Assembly (NCBI RefSeq): GCF_025506275.1
Contig: NZ_QYCP01000084.1
Location: 1 to 64,000, forward strand
Source: Brevibacterium permense
GTDB lineage: Bacteria; Actinomycetota; Actinomycetes; Actinomycetales; Brevibacteriaceae
Direction: 5' to 3'
DNA: 64,000 bases
Shown: positions 10,455 to 19,120 of the stretch, piece by piece
How positions within the stretch are numbered: position 1 is the first letter of the stretch
Layout: each line of letters starts with the position of its first letter
Program-made: the position numbers and the translations under genes
The notes under the pieces: model-generated
The model's database searches: none
What the model saw: the letters and a program-made list of their open reading frames with translations, nothing else
What the model was told of the DNA's origin: nothing

Positions 10455-11492
10455 ATGGCTACAGTCTTTGAGCAAGCTCTCGACCTCGGCGAGCCCAAAC
10501 GCCTCCTCATCTTCGGCGCCATTGCCGAATCCGGCAGCATCGGCGCCGCCGCACGCGTCCTCGGCTGGTCCCAACCGGCACTGTCCCAGCACATGAACGC
10601 CCTCGAGAAAGACCTTGGCGTCACCCTCTTCGACCGCACTCCACGTGGCATTCGGCTCACCACCGCCGGCCAACTCGCTCGCATCCGAGCCAACGAGGTG
10701 GCCGCCTCGGTGACGGGATTGCGCAGCGATCTGGCGAAAGCCTTCGGCCTCGGCGGACGCAATGTTCGCCTTGCCGGTTTCCCCAGCTTCGTCATCGGCC
10801 CACTGGCCGCAGCACTCGGTCGGCTCGAGGCGAACGCCGGCACAAGTACGGACTCACCGCTTCACCACTCGTACGAGGTCTCCGAGGCCGAACCGCCCGA
10901 AGCGCTGAGCCTGCTCGATGACGGTGCCATCGATATCGCCTTCCTCTTCCATCACGAAGACGAAGTCCCGCCCGAGATGCCTGGTCATATGACCGTCGAC
11001 CTCGGTGCCGACCACCTCGACCTGCTCGTCCCCGAACGGTGGAACCGTGCCGGGCAGATCCAACACCTCAACGATGTTGCCGAACTCCCGTGGATCATGG
11101 GCTGCGTGCGCTGCCGGTCCACCGCCGAACGCCTCTGCCGCACCGCTGGATTCGAACCTCGGACCCGCCACATCACGGACAACCCCGGAGCCATCCAATC
11201 ACTCGTGGCCAACGGACTCGGTGTCGCGCTGCTGCCCCGCAGCGCCCGCCGCTACTCCCAAATCGCGGGCATCGACCCCATCGCCCTGGAAGAAGCCGGC
11301 GCCCGTCGAGTCTCCGCGCTGATCCCCGACGGTCTGGCAGACGCCTCCGAGGTGGTCGACCTGATCGATGCGCTGCGGGCCGCCGATATTGCCGTCGGTG
11401 GGACAGACGCGCCAACCGGCGCGGATGCAGCAGAAGCCGCTAACGGTGCAAACGCCGCCGGCACCGCGACCGGCCGTTACAGTGACTCCTGA
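10455..11492 (+). CDS. LysR-family transcriptional regulator
   Basis: DNA-binding regulator of 345 aa. An N-terminal winged HTH covers about residues 15-75 (GSIGAAARVLGWSQPALSQHMNAL, TLFDRTPRGIRLTTAG), followed by a periplasmic-binding-like effector domain to about residue 305. The last 30 residues are an Ala/Gly/Thr-rich tail of no evident function. The stop overlaps the dctQ ATG by one base, and the gene diverges from the racemase-family gene, so it probably controls the TRAP operon, the racemase gene, or both. No Shine-Dalgarno is visible at ATG 10455. Confidence 0.88.
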   Translation: MATVFEQALDLGEPKRLLIFGAIAESGSIGAAARVLGWSQPALSQHMNALEKDLGVTLFDRTPRGIRLTTAGQLARIRANEVAASVTGLRSDLAKAFGLGGRNVRLAGFPSFVIGPLAAALGRLEANAGTSTDSPLHHSYEVSEAEPPEALSLLDDGAIDIAFLFHHEDEVPPEMPGHMTVDLGADHLDLLVPERWNRAGQIQHLNDVAELPWIMGCVRCRSTAERLCRTAGFEPRTRHITDNPGAIQSLVANGLGVALLPRSARRYSQIAGIDPIALEEAGARRVSALIPDGLADASEVVDLIDALRAADIAVGGTDAPTGADAAEAANGANAAGTATGRYSDS

Positions 11493-11986
11493 TGAGCACG
11501 TTCACCAAAGTCCTCGATAGGTGGCTGACGGTCACCACGGCCGCGGCAATCATCGTGATGATGCTCCACATCGTCACCCACGCCCTGGCACGGTCGATCT
11601 TCCATGATCCGATCTACGGCACCAACGAGATCGTCGAATACTGGTACCTGCCCATCGTCGCGCTCCTCGGCATTCCCGCCGCCCAGCTGCAGAAGGAACA
11701 CATCACCGTCACCATGGCCATCGAGAGGGCCAAGCCGGCCACCGCTGCGGTGTTCACGGTCTTCGCGTGCCTCCTCGGCGCACTCGTGTCGATCGCCTTC
11801 GCCTGGTTCGGACTGAGGAAGGCAGTGGAAAACACGGCCATCGGATCGACCGCCGATGTCTCCGACGTCATCACCTGGCCCGTGTACTACCTCGTGCCGG
11901 TCGTGTTCGTCCTCCTCGCTGTGCTCTACATCCTCGACGTCGTCGCGATTCTCCGCCGCCGCGCAGACGCAGGGGAGGAGCAGTGA
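11492..11986 (+). CDS. dctQ: TRAP transporter small permease (DctQ type)
   Basis: Small membrane subunit of a tripartite ATP-independent periplasmic transporter, 164 aa. It has four hydrophobic segments (about 12-32, 48-66, 85-107, 130-150) and the characteristic EYWYLPIVALLGIPAAQLQKEHI region between TM1 and TM2. The ATG overlaps the lysR stop, and the stop overlaps the dctM GTG, so lysR-dctQ-dctM form one tight operon. It pairs with DctM and the binding protein DctP for Na+-driven uptake of an organic acid or related solute. Confidence 0.88.
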   Translation: MSTFTKVLDRWLTVTTAAAIIVMMLHIVTHALARSIFHDPIYGTNEIVEYWYLPIVALLGIPAAQLQKEHITVTMAIERAKPATAAVFTVFACLLGALVSIAFAWFGLRKAVENTAIGSTADVSDVITWPVYYLVPVVFVLLAVLYILDVVAILRRRADAGEEQ

Positions 11987-13575
11987 ACGCGAACACCGAC
12001 CTCACCGGCACACCTCTGCCGCCAGAAGACTCAAACAGCGCGAATATCACCGGCACCCAACCCCCGAACACCACCGCACTTTTCCCTACGGGCTCCCGCC
12101 GCGAGCGCCCCGGCGCACTGGCACTGAGTATCGGGTTCGGACTCGTCGCCGTCTGCCTGATCGGCCTCTTCACCAGTCCCTCCGCCGCCATCGGCGGAGC
12201 CTGGTGCATCGGTATGATGCTTGTCCTCCTCTTCCTCTCTGTGCCGGTCGCCATCGCGTTGTCCGTGCCGTCGATCATCGGCGTCTATGCCGTGTCCGGC
12301 ATCCCGGCGACGATGAACATCCTCTCCATCGCACCATTCAGCGCCGTCTCCGACTGGTCGATGAGCGTGCTCCCCATGTTCATCTTCATGGGAATGCTGC
12401 TCACCCAATCCGGACTCTCCGGCAAGGTCTACCGTGTCGCCGACCACTGGTTCTCCTGGCTGCCCGGAGGCATCGGCATCGGCACCACCTTCGCCGGGGC
12501 AGGCCTGTCTGCAGTGACCGGGTCGACCATCGGAATGACCTACGCCCTGGGCCGCGCCGGCATCCCCGAGATGCTCAAGGCCGGCTACGACCGCCGGATG
12601 GCCGTCGGCACGATCATGGTCTCCGGCATGACCGGCAACCTCATCCCACCCTCGATCCTCATGGTCGTCTACGCCGGCATCGCCTCCGTGCCCGTCGGCC
12701 CCGCACTCATGGCCGGAGCCGTCCCCGGAATCCTGCTCGCCGTGTGCTTCGCCGTCTTCATCTTCGCCATCGGCGTCATCGCCCCGAAACTCGTCGGCCG
12801 CGGCCAGAGCGCCCAGAATCCAACGAACACCACAGGCACCACCCGCCCCACGACTACTTGGCGCGACCGCTTCATCTCCCTGACCGGCATCTGGGGTTTC
12901 GCCGTCATCCTCGTCGTGCTCTTCGGCGGCATGTTCTCCGGCATCTTCACCCCCACCGAGGCTGGAGCCGCCGCCGCACTCTGCTCACTGCTGTTGTGCC
13001 TGTGGGAGAAGCGCGGCGACGGGCCGTGGCGGAAGGTCACGGGATCGGCTATGGATACGGTGGCGGCCACCTCGGCGATTTTCTTCATCATGATCGGCGC
13101 GACCATGCTCACCAGCCTGCTCGCCATTACAGGACTCGCCCCCATCCTCACCGGCTTCATCACGGATCTCGGGCTCTCGCGGATCGGATTCCTGCTCGTC
13201 CTCATCGTCCTCTACATCATCATGGGCATGTTCTTCGACACCCTGTCGATGATGCTGCTGACCATTCCGATCCTCCTGCCCACCCTCGAGGCGATGGGCG
13301 TGAGCCCGCTGTGGTTCGGAGTCTTCGTCGTCCTCCTCGGCGAGTTCGCCATGGTCACCCCGCCGGTCGGCATCATCCCCTATATCGTCCACTCGATCGC
13401 GAAGAACCCCGAGGTCAACCTCGGTGTCACGGTCACGCTGCGCGATATCTTCGTCTCCCTGCTGTGGTTCCTGCCCGTCGGCGTCATCTTCCTCATCCTC
13501 ATGGTCGTCGTGCCCGGAATGACCGAATGGCTGCCCGACCTCATCAGTCGCACCAGCGGGGGAATGTCCGGATAA
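11983..13575 (+). CDS. dctM: TRAP transporter large permease (DctM type)
   Basis: Large membrane subunit of the TRAP transporter, 530 aa, with about 12 TM helices. Typical segments include FIFMGMLLTQSGLSGKVYRVADHW, STIGMTYALGRAGIPEML, SGMTGNLIPPSILMVVYAG and MGMFFDTLSMMLLTIPILLPTL. The start is GTG 11983, which overlaps the dctQ stop and has GGGGAGGAG immediately upstream; the frame is open further upstream inside dctQ but is not used. The first 60 residues are a polar extension (Asn/Thr/Pro-rich) before TM1. dctP follows after 140 bp with its own ribosome-binding site. Confidence 0.9.
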   Translation: MNANTDLTGTPLPPEDSNSANITGTQPPNTTALFPTGSRRERPGALALSIGFGLVAVCLIGLFTSPSAAIGGAWCIGMMLVLLFLSVPVAIALSVPSIIGVYAVSGIPATMNILSIAPFSAVSDWSMSVLPMFIFMGMLLTQSGLSGKVYRVADHWFSWLPGGIGIGTTFAGAGLSAVTGSTIGMTYALGRAGIPEMLKAGYDRRMAVGTIMVSGMTGNLIPPSILMVVYAGIASVPVGPALMAGAVPGILLAVCFAVFIFAIGVIAPKLVGRGQSAQNPTNTTGTTRPTTTWRDRFISLTGIWGFAVILVVLFGGMFSGIFTPTEAGAAAALCSLLLCLWEKRGDGPWRKVTGSAMDTVAATSAIFFIMIGATMLTSLLAITGLAPILTGFITDLGLSRIGFLLVLIVLYIIMGMFFDTLSMMLLTIPILLPTLEAMGVSPLWFGVFVVLLGEFAMVTPPVGIIPYIVHSIAKNPEVNLGVTVTLRDIFVSLLWFLPVGVIFLILMVVVPGMTEWLPDLISRTSGGMSG

Positions 13576-13715
13576 CCCTCGCCGAGGCGGCCCGCCCACC
13601 TGTGCCCTGTGTCGTCTGGGTGGCTGCCGCAGGGTGTGAGCGGACTCATGGTTAGGGTGACCTCATTCAGGCATATGATTGGAGGGAATTCTCAGCCTTC
13701 GTTCAAAGGAGTCCC

Positions 13716-14993
13716 ATGAAGCGCTTCCGCTCGGCAGCTCGCCCCGCTCAGGCCATTGCGGCGGTCGCATCGCTGGCCCTGTTGGCCGGATGCGCCGGGT
13801 CCGTCGGCGGCGACGACTCGGGTTCGGGCGACTCCGCGGGAGAGGGCTTCGCTTATGACGCCTCGCAGGTCGAGATCGATGAGGCTCTGGCCGACCTCGA
13901 CCCGGTGACGATCAAGTTCCAGCCGTCGGCGATGTCAGAGAAGTCGATCCTTGCGCCCAACGGACTCGACGTGAAAAAGGCCATCGAGGAACGCTCCGGC
14001 GGCAAAATCAAGGTCGATATCGTGTGGGGTCAGGCGATCGCCAGCTATGCCGACGTCGATGATTCCCTGGCCGATGGTCGCGTCGACCTCGCCTTCACTC
14101 TGCCGTCGTACACCCCGGCCGAGTACCCTGCCTTCGACGCGATCGGCACGGCCATGTCGACGCTGCCGTCCTCGCCCGTGGCCAGTGACTTGGCGGCGAA
14201 CGCGGCCGGTGTGCAGGCGGCGTGGGAGACGCCCGAGGTGCTTGAAGAATTCGAGAAGAAGAACCTCGTCCCGCTCATTCCGATGCTCGCCGCCGGTGGG
14301 TATTCGACGATGTGCTCGAAGCCGATGACCTCGCTCGATGACTGGAAGGGCAAGCAGGTGCGTGTTGGTTCGGCAGCGGCCGGCAAGCAGGTGACTGATC
14401 TGGGTGCGACCCCGGTGTCGCTGTCGTTCCCGGAGACCTATGAGGCGCTGCAGCGCGGAACCGTTGACTGCGACCTTGGTCAGCTGGCACCGAACGTGGA
14501 GGCTGGCACCTTCGAGGTCGCCCCGAATATCGGTGTGGCCTCGGATGCGGGCATTGCTCGGTCAGCTGGTGCGATCACGGCGGGCAAGAAGTATTCGGAG
14601 CTGCCGGTTGCCTATCAGCAGGTCATCTTCGACTCGATGTCGACGACGTTCTCCACAATGATGGAGGTCGTTATCGGAGCGAAGGCGCAGGCCGTTGAGC
14701 AGGCGAAGGACAACGACGGCTCAGTCAAGTCGTTTGATGATGACGTGCAGAAGCAGATGGCGAAGTACGCGAAGACCCTGTCGGACAAGACTGCCGAAAA
14801 GGCTGGCGTCACCGATGCGCCGAAGACGTTGGGCTCGGCTGGAACTGATTGGGCGAAGTCCGTGTCCGAACTCGGCTATGACGACAAGGGCGACTTCGCC
14901 TCACTCGACGAGTGGTACCCGGAGGACGCCTCGTACGACAAGCTCGGCGACGAGCTGTTTGAGAAGGTCATGGCCGAGCATCGGCCGGAGTGA
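13716..14993 (+). CDS. dctP: TRAP transporter solute-binding lipoprotein (DctP type)
   Basis: Extracytoplasmic binding protein of the adjacent TRAP transporter, 425 aa. A lipoprotein signal peptide ends in LLAGC with Cys26, followed by a Gly/Ser/Asp-rich linker. The mature domain has the DctP layout: substrate-facing region VKKAIEERSGGKIKVDIVWG, then LDDWKGKQVRVGSAAAGKQ and FPETYEALQRGTVDCDLG. AAAGGAG precedes ATG 13716. The 140-bp gap from dctM may contain its own promoter, as expected for a binding protein needed in excess. Related DctPs bind carboxylates; the ligand is not assignable from sequence. Confidence 0.88.
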   Translation: MKRFRSAARPAQAIAAVASLALLAGCAGSVGGDDSGSGDSAGEGFAYDASQVEIDEALADLDPVTIKFQPSAMSEKSILAPNGLDVKKAIEERSGGKIKVDIVWGQAIASYADVDDSLADGRVDLAFTLPSYTPAEYPAFDAIGTAMSTLPSSPVASDLAANAAGVQAAWETPEVLEEFEKKNLVPLIPMLAAGGYSTMCSKPMTSLDDWKGKQVRVGSAAAGKQVTDLGATPVSLSFPETYEALQRGTVDCDLGQLAPNVEAGTFEVAPNIGVASDAGIARSAGAITAGKKYSELPVAYQQVIFDSMSTTFSTMMEVVIGAKAQAVEQAKDNDGSVKSFDDDVQKQMAKYAKTLSDKTAEKAGVTDAPKTLGSAGTDWAKSVSELGYDDKGDFASLDEWYPEDASYDKLGDELFEKVMAEHRPE

Positions 14994-15202
14994 GGGAAAT
15001 TTGCCGGTGAGAGTAACTGGACTTTGGTGACTAGATCGCGAACGAATCCCGCGAACATGGTATTTGGCCAGTACACGAAGGTCCGCGCCAGCACTTATAT
15101 TCAGCCACTACTTTTCAGCATCGCTAATGGGCTCGATAATCGTCTGGAGTGACCGTTTAATAGCTTGTTGGTGAGTCATCTTTTGATTCTTAGCTATCCT
15201 AG

Positions 15203-16270
15203 TCATTTTCGACGAATTTCGATGTAGAATCGTCCGATCGTTATAGCCCGTGGAGCGTTTTCTGTTTCGGTGTCGCGTGAAGCTTTATCTGCTGCGGTTT
15301 CCCGTGGAGATTCGAGGAATTTGTCGGCCATGAGCAAGACGCGCTTCAGTCGCTCGTCTTCGACCTTGATTGCGTCCTGTTTGCTTTTGGCCGCTGAAAC
15401 TGCTGCTTCAGCTCGAATTTGTCCGATTTGATTGACCCGGTGCCACAACCGCGCCCTATTACCTCGTGTGGTTCCGTAAAAGAGAACAGAAACCACCCCA
15501 ATTAAAAGTGCAATTAATAACGGTTTCCACCACTGAAGAGGGGTGGAGCCCTCGAATTCTTGGTCTGTGAGGAGTACAGCGAGGACGGAAAGCAGGAATA
15601 ATACGGGTCCAAATAGAGGCCAGACGAAGCGGAATGGCACACGACGGATAGACATCAGATATATGATGAACGAACTCGGCAATGCTGAAAATTTGCGCAA
15701 TCTAGCCGACAAATCTAACTTTTCATCAAGGTCCGATAACTCGATATCGCGGTCTACGTTGAGCGAGTGTGCCGAGCGGTGTTTTGTCCAGTTTTTTAAG
15801 TTTTCTGAGAGCGTGTCAGGATCAACGGGGCAATGGCGAGGATCATCTGTGAATTCCTCTGCCGCGGCCCGTATGGTAAAGGGATTTCGTGCCAGCTCCG
15901 CTGCCTGTGCACCGCCCCTAAGCGCCAAATTTATGGTGAATACGAGAGATAGTGCAGCTATGAAGAAGACTCCAATTCCTGCGTACCGATACCAATCCTT
16001 GCTTTCATTGACGAGATTTGAGTAGAGAAACGATGCTGATATGCTCACCAGTAGGCCGGAAATTAGGGCGCCCATTGCTGGCGCGATGATAGTTTGGAAC
16101 TGTTCTTCTTTTACTCTAATGTCGGCAAATGTTTGCCTTTTTGGTGCGTGTATTGTGCAAATGGTTGCTATTTCAATAATTGCGAGTATGAAGTTCAGGG
16201 AGACTAGTAGAATGCTGAGGCCCAAGAGGAACGTGCTAACTCCCTCAAGTATGGGAAGTAGTGTCTCCAA
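15203..16270 (-). CDS. Orphan multi-pass membrane protein, A/T-rich gene
   Basis: I do not recognise a family for this 355 aa protein. It has about five hydrophobic segments (roughly 10-35, 62-85, 92-115, 218-240 and 250-270). A cytosolic charged stretch lies between TM3 and TM4, and a C-terminal Arg/Glu/Ala-rich helical, possibly coiled-coil, tail covers about 275-340. The start is TTG 16270 with AAGGAG 7-8 nt upstream. Base and codon use differ clearly from neighbours: many A/T-ending codons and A/T-rich flanks on both sides. It stands alone between dctP and the ABC1 kinase gene, facing both. Likely acquired by transfer; function unknown. Confidence 0.7.
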   Translation of the reverse strand: METLLPILEGVSTFLLGLSILLVSLNFILAIIEIATICTIHAPKRQTFADIRVKEEQFQTIIAPAMGALISGLLVSISASFLYSNLVNESKDWYRYAGIGVFFIAALSLVFTINLALRGGAQAAELARNPFTIRAAAEEFTDDPRHCPVDPDTLSENLKNWTKHRSAHSLNVDRDIELSDLDEKLDLSARLRKFSALPSSFIIYLMSIRRVPFRFVWPLFGPVLFLLSVLAVLLTDQEFEGSTPLQWWKPLLIALLIGVVSVLFYGTTRGNRARLWHRVNQIGQIRAEAAVSAAKSKQDAIKVEDERLKRVLLMADKFLESPRETAADKASRDTETENAPRAITIGRFYIEIRRK

Positions 16271-16707
16271 TTCTTCTCTCCTTGTGTGTTATCTTTGCTG
16301 AATATTCATCCAATACATCAAGCGTACCTTCTTAGTGTACTTGAGTCCGTCTTGTTTGTCCGCGTTACCTTGGAGTAAAAGTCTTATGTAATTCTGAGGT
16401 TGAAGGTGTCTGCGGAGTGGAACGTTCAGCTGTTGCCTATGCATTTCGATGGTTCGGCTCAAGCTGTTGGACACCCATCAGGACTGGGATGGAGTGATTG
16501 CGCTTTCAATAGCGGACCATTTGTAGCTTTGGCTCAAAGCGAGCTGGTAGCTCGGGCGCAGGAAATTGCCCGTGATTCGCCGCAACCTGTCAATTGCACC
16601 AACCTCTCGATCGACTAGGCTGGTGACGGCGCCGAGCCACAGCGCACCGAACCTGGCCAACCGTGTCCGATAAGGGCACGGGTCACACACGACGGAAGGG
16701 CTGACGG
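16271..16707. other. 437-bp intergenic region, no gene seen
   Basis: The half next to the membrane-protein gene is A/T-rich like that gene; composition returns to the genomic norm from about 16400. Short open frames on either strand lack convincing start signals and coding character. It must hold the promoters of the two divergent genes at 16270 (-) and 16708 (+). I saw no tRNA or strong hairpin. Confidence 0.5.
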
Positions 16708-18723
16708 GTGACGATCCTCTACACCATCGGACTGGGCGTCCTCAGCGCGCTCATCGTCGGATTCCTCGTCCGGCGGATGATGCTCACCGGCACCGGAGCC
16801 GCCCGCAATACCATCGTCTCCCTCATCATGGGCCTCTCGATCTGGCCCATCACCCTCCAAGCCTACAAACTCCTCGGCATCTCCGAGTCCGACCAGTACC
16901 CGAACCTGTCGATGAGCTTCCCCGCCATCATGGTCTTCCTGCTGCTCTTCGCCTGGTTCATCGTCATCCAGATGTTCGTCCTCCTCGCGATCGAACTCAT
17001 CATGCCCTCGGGCACCCTGAGCTCACTCATCCGCAACGCGCCGAAGATCCCCACCTGGTACCGCCGAGTCAACCGCCTGGCCCAGATCCAGAAGATCCTC
17101 ATCAAATTCGGCCTCTCCCGCTACCTTCGACCCAGAATCCCCACCCTGCGTGTCTCCCTCCGAGAGATCGCTGCCACCACCCGAGACGCCCTGGCCGCCT
17201 CGGGGGTCACGTTCATCAAGCTCGGCCAGTTCATCGCCACCCGCGGTGACATGATCCCGCACGAATTCGTCGAGGAATTCTCCACGCTCCAGGCCGGGGT
17301 GAAGCCCGTTCCCTTCGCCGAGGTGAAGGACCAGCTCGAGGCCGAATGGGGCCGTCCCGTCGCCGAGGTGTTCGCCGAGTTCGATGAGAGACCCTTCGCC
17401 GGCGCGTCCGTCGCCCAGGTCCACCGCGCCGTGACCTGGGAAGGTCGCGTCGTCGCGGTCAAGGTGCAGCGACCGAAGATCCGCAAACAGGTCCGGGCAG
17501 ACTGCGATATCGTCCTCACCCTGGCCGACCGTCTCGATCGCACCACCGATTGGGCGAAGAAGATCGGCATCGCGAAGCTCGCCCGCAACTTCGTCGATTC
17601 ACTGCAAGGCGAGCTCGACTACCGTGGGGAGCTCGCCCACATCGAAGCGCTTCGTCTCGCCGATGAGACCGGCCGGTCGACGACGCAGACCGACTCGGTC
17701 GTCCATATCCCTCACGTGTATAAGGAACTCTCCGGCCAGTTCGTCATCGTCATGGACCTCGTCGAAGGTTCCCCTCTGTCCCACGGCGCCGAGGTGGTCG
17801 ACCATCTCTCCGTAATCGCGCGCAGAGAGATCGCCCAGGACCTCTTCCTGATGGTCGTCCGCCAGGTGCTCGGAAAGGGCCTCTTCCACGCCGACCTCCA
17901 CCCCGGAAACATCGTCGTCTCCAGCGCAGGACGTGCCGGACTCGTCGACTTCGGTGCGGTCGGCCGCATCGACAAACGCGACCGCCGAGCCATCGCCCTG
18001 CTGCTCATGGCCTTCGACTCGCAGAACTCGCAGGCAGCGACTGCGGCCATCCTCGAGCTGCTTGGGACACCGAGCGAGGTGAACCTGCGGGAGCTGCAGC
18101 GAGAGATCGGGCAGATCATGCTCAAATACGGTGACGGCGCCCCTGGCTCGACCTCGGCGGCGCTGTTCGGCGAGCTCATTGACTTCGTCGTCGACTTCGG
18201 ATTCCCGATGCCGGCCTCGGTGGCCACGGCGTTCCGTGCCATCAGCACCCTCGAGGGATCGATCACCCGGCTGGTGCCCGAACTCAACCTGCTGGCGCTG
18301 GTGACTCAGAACGGCAAGACACTGCTGCGAGAGGTCGGGGGACTGGGAGTCGACCGACACGAGATGACGCTCTACGCAGCGGCAACCGCACCGCAGATCG
18401 CCGAGCTGCCCGGACAGATCTCCCGCATCGCCGGCCACCTGCAAGACGGCACGCTCGACGTCGGAACGAGCGGGCTCAACATTGCCACCATCAAGAATCT
18501 GCTGGTCTCCACCGTCGAACAGTTCATCCAGGTGATCGTCTCGACCGCGCTCATCCTCGGTGGAGTGATCCTCATGGCCGCGGACTTCGGGCCGGCTTTG
18601 GCACCCGAACTCAAGTTGTTCACGTATTTCGGAGCCTGGGTGCTGCTCGCGGGGAGTGTGCTCGCTGCGCTCGTGCTCGCGCCCGCATTGCGGCAGCGGA
18701 TGATGTGGGAAGGACTCGGCTAG
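16708..18723 (+). CDS. ABC1/UbiB-family atypical kinase, membrane-associated
   Basis: Protein kinase-like ATPase of the ABC1/UbiB/COQ8 family, 671 aa, which in other organisms supports isoprenoid-quinone biosynthesis. Actinobacteria use menaquinone, so the exact client is open. The hallmark KxGQ motif is FIKLGQFIATRGD near residue 170. The Ala-rich loop AGASVAQVHRA is followed by the VAVKVQRPKI lysine near 250, the catalytic HADLHPGN near 394 and the metal-binding DFG near 414. N-terminal hydrophobic segments (about 5-25, 32-52, 75-100) and two C-terminal TM segments after residue 600 anchor it to the membrane. The start is GTG 16708 with GGAAGGG upstream. It appears monocistronic. Confidence 0.9.
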   Translation: MTILYTIGLGVLSALIVGFLVRRMMLTGTGAARNTIVSLIMGLSIWPITLQAYKLLGISESDQYPNLSMSFPAIMVFLLLFAWFIVIQMFVLLAIELIMPSGTLSSLIRNAPKIPTWYRRVNRLAQIQKILIKFGLSRYLRPRIPTLRVSLREIAATTRDALAASGVTFIKLGQFIATRGDMIPHEFVEEFSTLQAGVKPVPFAEVKDQLEAEWGRPVAEVFAEFDERPFAGASVAQVHRAVTWEGRVVAVKVQRPKIRKQVRADCDIVLTLADRLDRTTDWAKKIGIAKLARNFVDSLQGELDYRGELAHIEALRLADETGRSTTQTDSVVHIPHVYKELSGQFVIVMDLVEGSPLSHGAEVVDHLSVIARREIAQDLFLMVVRQVLGKGLFHADLHPGNIVVSSAGRAGLVDFGAVGRIDKRDRRAIALLLMAFDSQNSQAATAAILELLGTPSEVNLRELQREIGQIMLKYGDGAPGSTSAALFGELIDFVVDFGFPMPASVATAFRAISTLEGSITRLVPELNLLALVTQNGKTLLREVGGLGVDRHEMTLYAAATAPQIAELPGQISRIAGHLQDGTLDVGTSGLNIATIKNLLVSTVEQFIQVIVSTALILGGVILMAADFGPALAPELKLFTYFGAWVLLAGSVLAALVLAPALRQRMMWEGLG

Positions 18724-18989
18724 CTTCATTGCGGAGCTAGCAGACGATGAGGTTTTCCGCGCTCAATTTACGCACGGCAGCGTTCTGTCGAACTCTGCGA
18801 ACTGGTCGACCAGCAATCGCCTTGCCCTTATGCGAAATGCATCGAAGGATACTCCAATCGGCGTGAGCGCCAGTCACCGTGCTGTGTTGATTGAGGAGGA
18901 CAGTGTTCCTGGACGTGGCATGCGCACGTTCGTCGCTGCCAATAGCGATCCCCGTTGACTTCTTCCGCGGCATTCTGGCAAAAACCTAT
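18724..18989. other. Intergenic region upstream of the MFS operator
   Basis: No convincing gene. A 78-codon frame on the minus strand (18737-18973) has no ribosome-binding site and no recognisable domain, so I do not call it. The A/T-rich end near 18980 leads into the operator pair at 18990-19015. Confidence 0.4.
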
Positions 18990-19015
18990 TGTAATCAATT
19001 CTATAATTGATTATA
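18990..19015. promoter_or_regulatory. Two overlapping KstR-like palindromes upstream of the MFS gene
   Basis: Site A, TGTAATCAATTCTA (18990-19003), and site B, TATAATTGATTATA (19002-19015), both match T-NN-AAT-NN-ATT-NN-A and overlap by two bases. Site B extends to a perfect 7-2-7 palindrome at 19001-19016. Together they form an A/T-rich island about 105 bp upstream of the MFS start. The same motif recurs at 21570, 26250 and (variant) 27263, each in front of catabolic genes. Confidence 0.7.
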
Positions 19016-19120
19016 GTTCACAGCACGCAACGCCAATCTGCAGACAAGATTTCCCCACGAAGAAGTGGGCGAAGTGGGCGCAGTGCCTGCTGCGGGGAAA
19101 TCTGGACGAAAGGGTTCCGC

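Noticed and set aside
16478..16690. Small minus-strand frame between the orphan membrane gene and the ABC1 kinase gene
   Set aside because: No start signal or domain; the region has no convincing coding pattern on either strand.
18737..18973. 78-codon minus-strand open frame next to the KstR-like double operator
   Set aside because: No ribosome-binding site, no recognisable domain, and composition gives no coding support; kept as intergenic.
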